Positions 1-6,328 of a stretch of 9,660 bases of DNA are shown piece by piece. Position 1 is the stretch's first letter; every line of letters starts with the position of its first letter. The stretch is taken from contig JBFWSB010000165.1 of assembly GCA_050248595.1 (NCBI GenBank), positions 1-9,660 on the forward strand. The letters are read 5' to 3'. The DNA is from JAGWAZ01 sp050248595 (lineage in GTDB: Bacteria; Bacteroidota; Ignavibacteria; OLB7). Below the pieces are notes generated by a model. It was given only the letters and a program-made list of their open reading frames with translations, was not told the origin of the DNA and did no database searches. The position numbers and the translations under genes were made by a program.

Positions 1-2676
1 TACAACGCACTCGATCAAGAAGATGCAGTGCAACGGATAGCCGGACGATTCCGCTACATCATGGTGGATGAGTTTCAGGATACGAACGAGCTGCAATATC
101 GCATCGTCCGCCGGATGGCTCGGCAGTTGCAGGATATGGAATTGATCTGCGTTGTTGGGGATCGAAAGCAGTCGATCTACGGCTTTCGAGGGGCAGAAGT
201 AGAAGTCTTCACCGAAGCAACTGGAGAGATTCGCAAAGTCAACCGGGATAAAGGTCGAGCGGAGTATTTGTTGGAGTATCGAGAAGAGTTGATCGAGCCA
301 GAGTCACGCGATGAGAGTTTGGGTGAGATTCGTTTGGACGCATCATTCCGCCTGCTCCCCAACATTTGCGCCTACGTCAACGAAGCCTGTGCCCCGGTGA
401 TGCGTTCGTCGGCAAGCTCCGACTATGGTGTGGAATATGAACCGTTAGTCTGCGCACGCTACTCTGAAGGGAAAGGAAAAGTTGAGGTGCTGTTAGTTCC
501 ACCTGAATCAAGCGAAGAGGAAGATGAGGTAGAGAGTGAACAACTCTCCGAGGCAGAACTCATTGCCCGAAGAATTCTGCTGATGGTAACCGAGCGCGAA
601 GAGTGTGTTTGGGAAGTTCCTGAAGGTGGAGAGGTGGAAGAAGCCCGAGCAGCCCGCTTCAGCGACATCGCTATCCTCTGCCGTAAGAGAAAGACATTTG
701 AGGATATTGAACGTGCTCTTCGTTCGCACGGCATCCCATTCTTAACCCACGGTAGTTCAGGGTATTTCCGGACTCAGGAAGTCTACGATATGACGAACTA
801 CCTTCGCACTCTCCTCAACAGCAGAGATGACATTGCTCTCCTCGGTCTGCTCCGCTCCCCCTTCTTCGCAATCTCCGACGCTGAACTTTACAGGATAAGT
901 CGTGAGAGTATTGGGAAGGATGAGGGACGAGATTTGTGGTCGCGGACAGTTGGTTGGGTTCAATCTCAAAAAGGGAGCGAGCCGATCAAGAGAGCCGTTC
1001 AGTTGTTGGAGGATGATCGGGCTATGGCAAGCCGGATTCCCGTATCTCTGCTGATGAAGCGAATTGTCGAGCGAACCGGGTGGCGCGGAGCCGTAGTTGG
1101 AGCCGAGCGGGGGGAACAGATGTTAGCCAACGTTGACAAGTTAATCGACATGGCTCGCGATTTTGAGTCGAGAGGGTTTACCAATCTCTTCGACTTCGTA
1201 GAACAGTTGACCGCCCAGATTGAATCGGAAGAGATGGAGTCCGAGGCGGCCATCAACCAGAGTCGCGACGCCGTCCGTTTGATGACGATGCACGGAGCAA
1301 AAGGTCTGGAATTTCCCGTTGTCTTCCTCCCAAACTTGAACTCACCCACTCGCGTTTCTAATCCCCCATTCTTTGATAAAGAACTCGGATTTGGTTGGAA
1401 CTGGACTTACAACGCCGATGAGTTCAGACCGATGGTGACAGCCCTGATGAAGATGCGGCGTCGAGAAAAGGAGCGGGCGGAAGAGGCTCGCATCTTCTAC
1501 GTAGCCTTGACCAGAGCACGCGATATGCTGGTAATCTCTGGTGAGTGTGGGGATGAACCAGCCGCAAATACTATGCTGGAGTGGAGCCTTGCACCACTCC
1601 CCTCTCTTCCTGAAGAAGGAGAGGTGTCGGTGCAAACGCAAACACTCAGGTTCCTTGAAGAAGATGGTGCCACTATCACGTCCCGACAGTGGAGCCAGAA
1701 CATTCACGTTAGACGATCACTCATAGAATTGGAACAGTACAGACCTGAAGGGGAGGGTGAAGCGGGATTCCACCCGGAGTATTTGCAGATCGGAGAAATT
1801 CCGGCGCGGGCGCGTGGAGAGATATATTCGGCGACGCAGTTTCTCACTTACTCACAGTGTCCAACCAAGTACTATCTCCGCTATCGACTCGGAATACCGG
1901 AAGAGATCGCTGCTGCGTGGGAGGAGAATCCCGACGAGAGTGATAGCGAGGATGGGACGATCTTCGCCCGACTCTTCAGAGAAGTTGCGCGGCGCATTAC
2001 CGATAGCACTCGAAGTAGAGCTTCAACTGATAGCGAGAGCGCAGATGCTACTGATGGTGCGGAAGAAGTATACTCAACTGTCGAAGATATCGTCGAACGC
2101 CTCCTCTCCTTAGAACCGATGGATGAGGCAACCCTCACCAGATTGCGCGAGCAATTGATTACGACGGTGAGCAATCTCCTCTCGTCGGAGGAGGGGCGCA
2201 AACGAATCTTTCCTGAAGGATCAACCTCCGAAGGGGCAAAGGAACTCAGGATGCCACTCGGCACAAGACCGAATCGTGAGTTTATCGTCGGTGTGATGGA
2301 TCGCCTCGTAACTGCCGAAGATGGAACCCTCTCCTTCACTCAGTTCAAGACGCTTCGGCTCCGCGATCGCGATCCTGAAACAATTGCAGAGAGCTATCTA
2401 CCACAGATTAGGCTCTACGCATGGCTCATCTCGAAACTGAATCCGAAGCAACGCTCGATTACTGGCACGATTCTCTTCACCGAAGCACTAAACAGACCGG
2501 AAGATTTCACCTTCAGCAGATTTGATCTCGCGAGAACAGAAGAGGAGATTGTTGCGACAATCGAAGATATCCGCGCCCTCAGCTACTCGGGTCGCCGTCA
2601 GCTTCCACTTACAACAGCCCACTGCTCACTCTGCCCCTATTGGATTGAAGGGGAGTGTTTGCTCGGGAAAGAATAG
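1..2676 (+). CDS. UvrD/AddA-like helicase with C-terminal RecB-family nuclease domain (5' truncated by window edge)
   Basis: This is a superfamily 1A DNA helicase of the AddA/RecB type, which unwinds duplex ends for recombinational repair. The frame is open from base 1 with nine codons before a GTG at 28, so the gene enters from the left and its N-terminus, including Walker A, is missing. Numbering from the GTG codon: motif II DEFQDT (14-19), motif III GDRKQSIYGFRG (44-55), motif IV LDASFR (103-108), motif V MTMHGAKGLEFPVV (419-432) and motif VI EEARIFYVALTRAR (485-498). An acidic insert lies near 161-175 and a Ser/Asp-rich linker near 635-680. The C-terminal domain has GVMDR (755-759), TQFKT (771-775) and Q793-x3-Y797. 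Four cysteines (C611, C866, C869, C877) look like a 4Fe-4S nuclease signature. The usual nuclease His and Asp/Glu positions are A647 and Q772. A partner AddB gene may lie upstream, outside the window. The family is certain; the exact subunit name is not. Confidence 0.93.
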   Translation, partial: YNALDQEDAVQRIAGRFRYIMVDEFQDTNELQYRIVRRMARQLQDMELICVVGDRKQSIYGFRGAEVEVFTEATGEIRKVNRDKGRAEYLLEYREELIEPESRDESLGEIRLDASFRLLPNICAYVNEACAPVMRSSASSDYGVEYEPLVCARYSEGKGKVEVLLVPPESSEEEDEVESEQLSEAELIARRILLMVTEREECVWEVPEGGEVEEARAARFSDIAILCRKRKTFEDIERALRSHGIPFLTHGSSGYFRTQEVYDMTNYLRTLLNSRDDIALLGLLRSPFFAISDAELYRISRESIGKDEGRDLWSRTVGWVQSQKGSEPIKRAVQLLEDDRAMASRIPVSLLMKRIVERTGWRGAVVGAERGEQMLANVDKLIDMARDFESRGFTNLFDFVEQLTAQIESEEMESEAAINQSRDAVRLMTMHGAKGLEFPVVFLPNLNSPTRVSNPPFFDKELGFGWNWTYNADEFRPMVTALMKMRRREKERAEEARIFYVALTRARDMLVISGECGDEPAANTMLEWSLAPLPSLPEEGEVSVQTQTLRFLEEDGATITSRQWSQNIHVRRSLIELEQYRPEGEGEAGFHPEYLQIGEIPARARGEIYSATQFLTYSQCPTKYYLRYRLGIPEEIAAAWEENPDESDSEDGTIFARLFREVARRITDSTRSRASTDSESADATDGAEEVYSTVEDIVERLLSLEPMDEATLTRLREQLITTVSNLLSSEEGRKRIFPEGSTSEGAKELRMPLGTRPNREFIVGVMDRLVTAEDGTLSFTQFKTLRLRDRDPETIAESYLPQIRLYAWLISKLNPKQRSITGTILFTEALNRPEDFTFSRFDLARTEEEIVATIEDIRALSYSGRRQLPLTTAHCSLCPYWIEGECLLGKE

Positions 2677-2690
2677 TACGTGATGGCTTC

Positions 2691-3536
2691 CTACTGTTTG
2701 ACAACCGAGATTACTTGCGATCCCTCATCGCTTATCCCAATGAAGAACTGCTCTCCCGTTAAGGGATTGGAGTAGTAGTTCGCATTGGCAGCCGACGCTA
2801 CTGGGTAGGCTTTGAGGTAGATAGTTTCACCCGCTGAGTAATATGTGAGTGTCCCATTCAACTTAAAGCCAAAATCTTGGCTGTTCGGCTCAGATCGAAG
2901 TGTCTGTAAGTACTCGTATTTTCCTGGCGTACTCGATACATCTGGATTTCTGCCAGTGAAGAGAATCAGGCTCTGATAGTTATTAACCGAAGGAGGTTGA
3001 CTCATTCTGCCATACGCCACAAAGTATGGTGCTACTGATACGAGAGTATCTTTTACATCATGGTAGGGCCTACCCGTTGCTGAGTCATACAGCAAGACTT
3101 CCATCTTTTTGGTTGCAGTGTCGACATATCCTGCCCAGAAGGATTCAATCTTGTACGTAGGTATCTGATGTAAATCTGTTTGATGGACGAAGCCCTCTCC
3201 TCCACCAACAAATGGATAGGCATAATGTTTGTACTGGCTATACCCATCCTTGCTCATCGTGATGACATACGTACCGGCAGGCAGATTCTCGATGTGCCAA
3301 TAACCATCTGGCTCTGAAATCCCCGTGTACGAAGTCCCATCAACTTCTACCTTTACGCCACTCTTATCTTGCTCTCGATTCCCATATTGGTCGTACACAA
3401 TAACTTTGCCCGTGAGAACTCCGGTCAAACGATTGCTCGGATCTGAAGGGTCGCTTCCACAGGAATTGAGAGTGGTTAGCGTAATGAGTGTGAGAACAAA
3501 CAAGAGTGGGGATGAGAGATGCTGCAAAGTCTTCAT
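2691..3536 (-). CDS. Lipoprotein with carboxypeptidase-regulatory-like module (paralog 1)
   Basis: This is a predicted envelope lipoprotein of 281 residues with unknown function. An ATG at 3536 gives a lipoprotein signal peptide (MKTLQHLSSPLLFVL, then a hydrophobic run) ending in the lipobox LNSC, with Cys26 as the lipidation site. A GTG at 3584 would add 16 residues before the signal peptide, which is less likely; neither start has a clear ribosome binding site. Residues about 38-100 form a beta-sandwich module of the carboxypeptidase regulatory-like type, with GKVIVYD, PDGYWHIENLPAGTYVI and SKDGY. A VGGGE motif follows at 110-114. The C-terminal half (RNPDVS at 196-201, SAGETIYLKAYP at 234-245) matches no family I recognise. 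It is a full-length paralog of the gene just upstream, 77 bp away on the same strand, so they are probably co-transcribed. Its stop faces that of the helicase gene 14 bp away. Anchoring in the outer membrane is inferred. Confidence 0.85.
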   Translation of the reverse strand: MKTLQHLSSPLLFVLTLITLTTLNSCGSDPSDPSNRLTGVLTGKVIVYDQYGNREQDKSGVKVEVDGTSYTGISEPDGYWHIENLPAGTYVITMSKDGYSQYKHYAYPFVGGGEGFVHQTDLHQIPTYKIESFWAGYVDTATKKMEVLLYDSATGRPYHDVKDTLVSVAPYFVAYGRMSQPPSVNNYQSLILFTGRNPDVSSTPGKYEYLQTLRSEPNSQDFGFKLNGTLTYYSAGETIYLKAYPVASAANANYYSNPLTGEQFFIGISDEGSQVISVVKQ

Positions 3537-3613
3537 CGTGGATATTATGGATAATGTTGAGTAATGAGTTTGAATGATTTGCACCTGTAAAGAGCCTACC
3601 TACCACATAGTTG

Positions 3614-4426
3614 TCACGGCAAAATAATTGAGACGACATTCGATGGATCATCCACAACGTCACTGTCCACTTCATGCCCTAACTCATTGTCGAAGTATTC
3701 ACCCCCATGTGTCCCGTTAGCAGCAGGGTAGATAACAGCGTAGATTCTTTCTCCCGAAACGAAATCACTTTTGTTCAGGTATTCATACATCAGAAAAGAA
3801 AAGCTGGTAAGTGTTTCGGGCAGATAGAATATTCTACGAATCTCGTACTCTCCCTCCCGATAACTGACGTTCGGGTTTCGCGATATATACATCTGGAACT
3901 TGATAGAGCCACTTGTCTTTGGGGCGTTCAATATCTCCATTCCAAAACGGACATAAGGAGCTACTTGACGAATTGAGTCGGGAAGGTTTGGGTTGTGACT
4001 ATCTTGGTGAACTGTGTCTTCGATGATTGCCGTAAGGTTTCTTACGTTGTGCGAAGGAAGGCGTGTAAGATATGTCTTATTGAAGTAGGCCTCTCCCCCA
4101 CCTACGAACTGATAGCCAAAAGTTTTACGGTGAGTATAGCCATCTTTGCTAACCTTAATCACGTACGTCCCGGCTGGTAAATTCTCCAACCGCCACGAAC
4201 CATCAACTGTTGATTCTGTTCGATAAGATGTCCCCACAACTTCAACAATCGCTCCACTATGGTCACTCTCTTCTTGAAGGAAGCCATTTTCCAGAATGAT
4301 TTTCCCTGAAATGTTGCCCGAGAGTCTCTGCCCCGGATCATTTGGATTAGAAGAACAAGAAAAGAGGAAAAGCACCAGGAAAATGCTCAGAAATGAGATC
4401 GCTATTGAATGCAGGTTGCGGTTCAT
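3614..4426 (-). CDS. Lipoprotein with carboxypeptidase-regulatory-like module (paralog 2)
   Basis: This is a predicted lipoprotein of 270 residues and the first gene of the two-gene lipoprotein cluster. The N-terminus MNRNLHSIAI followed by a hydrophobic stretch ends in the lipobox LFSC, with Cys24 lipidated, and then a Ser/Asn/Asp-rich tether. Residues about 36-97 match the module of its neighbour: SGKIIL, VDGSWRLENLPAGTYVIKV and SKDGYTHRK, followed by FVGGGEAYF (107-115). Similarity continues to the C-terminus (RNPNVS, then SGERIYAVIYP), so the whole gene was duplicated rather than only the module. The two copies differ greatly in the middle part (about 125-165), suggesting an old duplication. 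The ATG at 4426 is chosen because it places the signal peptide at the very N-terminus. It is divergent from the small gene starting at 4587. The function is unknown; a structural or binding role at the cell surface is an inference. Confidence 0.85.
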   Translation of the reverse strand: MNRNLHSIAISFLSIFLVLFLFSCSSNPNDPGQRLSGNISGKIILENGFLQEESDHSGAIVEVVGTSYRTESTVDGSWRLENLPAGTYVIKVSKDGYTHRKTFGYQFVGGGEAYFNKTYLTRLPSHNVRNLTAIIEDTVHQDSHNPNLPDSIRQVAPYVRFGMEILNAPKTSGSIKFQMYISRNPNVSYREGEYEIRRIFYLPETLTSFSFLMYEYLNKSDFVSGERIYAVIYPAANGTHGGEYFDNELGHEVDSDVVDDPSNVVSIILP

Positions 4427-4586
4427 GTTCAGTTGCTTGTTGAAGATGAATTTTTGGTTGACGATAGAGAAAAAGACCCTGAACTCGGGTAAACATCACA
4501 ACAACTCGTCACTCACCCCCAACTTTCCATCACGTAATTTCGTGGACTTCGTTAACAGAGAACCGAGCCACGATTACTCAAAAACA
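4427..4586. other. Divergent intergenic region between lipoprotein cluster and small plus-strand gene
   Basis: This 160-bp stretch must hold the promoters for the leftward lipoprotein pair and probably for the rightward 86-residue gene. It is AT-rich by eye. I do not see a convincing sigma-70 or Bacteroidetes-type promoter (TTTG / TAnnTTTG) at proper spacing on either strand. A short imperfect palindrome, CACG-N6-CGTG, lies at 4532-4545 and is too short to call an operator. Confidence 0.4.
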
Positions 4587-4847
4587 ATGGAACCGACACT
4601 ACACTTGAAGCAGGGACTGACTCTCTTAGAAAAAGTCCTCAAGTTTTATCCGATGATGCAGGAAGGGGACACGTCCGAAGTTGCACTGACACAACAGGAC
4701 TGGCTCGTGTTGATGGACTTCATTGAAAATCCTGAATCGAAGGAATTTGTCCCAGAGAACGTACAGAGTATGCGCGTAGCAATTGATGACCGGCTTATTC
4801 ACATCACCACCGATGACTGCAACGTTTCGGTTGAAATGGGGATGTGA
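4587..4847 (+). CDS. Small hypothetical protein, 86 residues
   Basis: I do not recognise this protein. It starts at the ATG at 4587. The reading frame is open further upstream, but that part runs antisense across the lipoprotein start and has odd composition, so the internal ATG is preferred; there is no clear Shine-Dalgarno sequence. The protein is acidic and has no signal peptide or membrane segment, so it is probably cytoplasmic. The first 25 residues look helical (LKQGLTLLEKVLKFYPMM). The middle has a helix-like DWLVLMDFIENPESKEFV, and the end (RLIHITTDDCNVSVEMGM) looks like beta strands. A single Cys (78) is present. The mix of ordered-looking segments and ordinary codon use suggests a real gene rather than a chance frame. 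It is divergent from the lipoproteins and convergent with the kinase-like gene. Confidence 0.6.
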   Translation: MEPTLHLKQGLTLLEKVLKFYPMMQEGDTSEVALTQQDWLVLMDFIENPESKEFVPENVQSMRVAIDDRLIHITTDDCNVSVEMGM

Positions 4848-4937
4848 GGTCGGGAAGTATATGAGTGTGGGAGTGTATGGGTGTGATAGTGAGGGAGCAT
4901 TAGTAGGTGTAAATCTATAGGTTGGGCTTGCTTTGCA
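4848..4937. other. GT-rich degenerate repeat between convergent genes; C-rich on the minus transcript
   Basis: The 90 bp between two convergent stop codons contains a degenerate run of GAGTGTG / GGAGTGTAT / GGGTGTGAT-like units at about 4860-4897. Read from the minus strand, downstream of the kinase-like gene, it is rich in C, A and T and poor in G, with no hairpin. That composition resembles a Rho loading (rut) site, so it may terminate that transcript. The base pattern is seen directly; the Rho role is inference. Confidence 0.35.
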
Positions 4938-5465
4938 TTACCTCCTCTCGATGAAACTCCCCTTCACCTTTTCGAGGAACTGTTTCACCTCTTTCGGCTT
5001 CCGAAATGTGTAGAGTGCGAACTGGCCTTCGTACTCTGCGAGGAACTGCTGCGTGCGGGGACGAGATTTCTTTGGGATGTTCCAGACGAAGTGTAGGAAC
5101 TCCAAATCGAAACGCTCGGGACAGTTATCGGCAAGATCAGGCCTCGTCTTCCCATACCCTTTAATGATGCGCCAGAGAACTCGACGAAAATAGATTCTGC
5201 GCGGGAAGTCGAGGTAGATTACTGTGTCAGCTTTGGGAAGGCGGATGTTGAAGGTTCGACTGTAGTTCCCATCGATTATCCACTCCTCCATATCAACAAC
5301 GCTCTTCAGCTTCTCGTCGAAACGTTCGGGCGTATCTTCAATCCACCCCGGCAACCACCAGATCTTATCTAAGTGCCAGACAGGCAAGCCGGTAATATCC
5401 CCCAAGGTTCTGGCTAAGGTCGATTTTCCTGCCCCGCATGGGCCTACAATTGCAATGCGTCGCAT
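4938..5465 (-). CDS. P-loop NTPase, FlaR-like / topology modulation protein family (adenylate kinase-like)
   Basis: This is a small cytoplasmic P-loop protein of 175 residues, the usual size for this family of kinase-like NTPases annotated as 'DNA topology modulation protein FlaR' or plain AAA family ATPase. It opens directly with beta-1 and Walker A, GPCGAGKS (8-15). HLDK (31-34) and the W-rich segment WWLPGWIEDTPERFD follow. EEWIIDGNYSRT (60-71) is a family hallmark, as is TVIYLDFPRR (81-90), which fills the Walker B position. A lid-like segment GKTRPDLADNCPERFD (105-120) carries basic residues expected to contact phosphates. The fold is that of nucleoside monophosphate or shikimate-type kinases, but no substrate is known to me. 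The name FlaR came from an effect on DNA supercoiling and should not be taken as proof of function. It is transcribed alone, divergent from the thioredoxin reductase gene. Confidence 0.88.
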   Translation of the reverse strand: MRRIAIVGPCGAGKSTLARTLGDITGLPVWHLDKIWWLPGWIEDTPERFDEKLKSVVDMEEWIIDGNYSRTFNIRLPKADTVIYLDFPRRIYFRRVLWRIIKGYGKTRPDLADNCPERFDLEFLHFVWNIPKKSRPRTQQFLAEYEGQFALYTFRKPKEVKQFLEKVKGSFIERR

Positions 5466-5743
5466 ACTTTTTGCTCTTCAGTTTCTCATCTCATTTATCA
5501 GTGAAGGAGAGCACAATCGTGCCCCACACATAGGCAAACATTGTGCCGGAATTTATCCTTCATTCCAAAGGCAACCTCTCTTTCAACCGACTACGCACAG
5601 TTCCCCCGAGCAGACGAAAAACATAGTACTCTGTTCATCGAGAGCTTCTTATATTCTTCAACTAACTGAATTGCCGAACGTGAGGAAACCGAGAGAGCAA
5701 TTCCCTTTCTTCAGAACGTAACTCTTGAACCAAACCGGAGCAG
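5466..5743. other. Divergent intergenic region, 278 bp
   Basis: This stretch separates two divergent genes, so it should carry promoters for both. I found no tRNA, no strong hairpin and no clear promoter. A plus-strand frame of 88 codons crosses it (5455-5721) but begins inside the neighbouring gene, has no recognisable protein features and is treated as chance. The right end has GGAG at 5737-5740 just before the thioredoxin reductase start. Confidence 0.4.
5737..5740 (+). promoter_or_regulatory. Ribosome binding site GGAG before the thioredoxin reductase gene
   Basis: GGAG lies 3 bases before the ATG at 5744 and 6 bases before the ATG at 5747. The spacing favours the second ATG as the real start. 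Confidence 0.45.
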
Positions 5744-6172
5744 ATGATGAGAGCCGATCCTTCCGAGAAATCGTTAGCCCGCATGGAGAAGTTTGTTGAC
5801 GCTTACTGCGGTAAGTCAGGAACGTTCAAGCATCCAAACCCGGACGTTACAGAGGCAGTTGTGAAGGGATTGGCGCACCACATCGACACGCTCGGCAGAC
5901 CACTCTGCCCCTGCCGTTTCTATCCTGATAAAGAAGCAGAGATCCAACACCGCACCTGGATTTGTGCTTGCGACGACATGCAAATCTATAAGTACTGCCA
6001 CTGTCTCCTCTTCGTGAATGAAGAGGGCTTGCCGATCACCGAATATCTCCCCGAAGATCACGAAGGATTGGCGATGTACGGCATGGTAAAAGATCCAACT
6101 CCAGAGAAAGGACGACCACTCCGCGATAAGGCCGAAGAGAGAGAAGTCGAGCGGAGAGAACGGCCTTCGTAA
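5744..6172 (+). CDS. Ferredoxin-thioredoxin reductase, catalytic (beta) subunit
   Basis: This enzyme passes electrons from reduced ferredoxin through a 4Fe-4S cluster to the disulfide of thioredoxin in the cytoplasm. All signature cysteines are present: CPC (55-57), CAC (74-76) and CHC (85-87). By known family structures C55, C74, C76 and C85 hold the cluster, C57 and C87 form the redox disulfide, and H86 is the conserved active-site histidine. The context PLCPCRFYPDKEAE...TWICACDDMQ...CHCLLF is diagnostic; the second motif is CAC where many homologs have CPC. The protein has 142 residues, longer than the core domain of about 110-120. The extra residues 114-142 form a highly charged tail rich in Arg, Lys and Glu. 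Two adjacent ATGs (5744 and 5747) are possible; GGAG at 5737-5740 is better spaced for the second, which would shift numbering by one. No variable (alpha) subunit gene is nearby. It appears monocistronic. Confidence 0.95.
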   Translation: MMRADPSEKSLARMEKFVDAYCGKSGTFKHPNPDVTEAVVKGLAHHIDTLGRPLCPCRFYPDKEAEIQHRTWICACDDMQIYKYCHCLLFVNEEGLPITEYLPEDHEGLAMYGMVKDPTPEKGRPLRDKAEEREVERRERPS

Positions 6173-6192
6173 GGCTTATTGAAAAATGCATG

Positions 6193-6228
6193 AAGTGGGA
6201 GAACGCTCAGCAAAACGTTCTCCCACTT
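6193..6228. terminator. Strong hairpin terminator between convergent genes, possibly bidirectional
   Basis: There is a perfect 13-bp inverted repeat: AAGTGGGAGAACG at 6193-6205 and its complement at 6216-6228, with a 10-base loop. It sits 20 bp after the thioredoxin reductase stop and about 100 bp after the stop of the leftward surface-protein gene. On the plus side only TTT ends the stem, so the U-run is weak. On the minus side TTTTT comes six bases after the stem (complement of 6182-6186). It may serve both genes. Confidence 0.7.
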
Positions 6229-6328
6229 TCAGTTGTTAGATAGAAACGGCACAAGAAATCTGCTACAGAAATAGTATTCCCTTGGTGCTTCTTATGAGTG
6301 GAGAAGTTGTCACTCGCGATGCCTCACT

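Noticed and set aside
1757..2113. A 118-codon plus-strand frame inside the helicase gene
   Set aside because: It is an out-of-frame shadow, Arg/Ser-rich, with no features of its own.
1881..2339. A 152-codon minus-strand frame inside the helicase gene
   Set aside because: It is rich in Ser and Arg, as expected from the antisense of acidic coding sequence, and overlaps conserved helicase-nuclease sequence.
4532..4545. Palindrome CACG-N6-CGTG as an operator
   Set aside because: Four-base arms are expected by chance and there is no second copy nearby.
4296..4586. An N-terminal extension of the 86-residue protein
   Set aside because: The extension runs antisense across the start of a lipoprotein gene and has a disordered, unusual composition; the ATG at 4587 is more natural.
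5455..5721. An 88-codon plus-strand frame in the region before the thioredoxin reductase gene
   Set aside because: It starts within the kinase-like gene on the opposite strand, has no ribosome binding site and no recognisable composition of a folded protein. It could hide a short leader, but nothing supports it.
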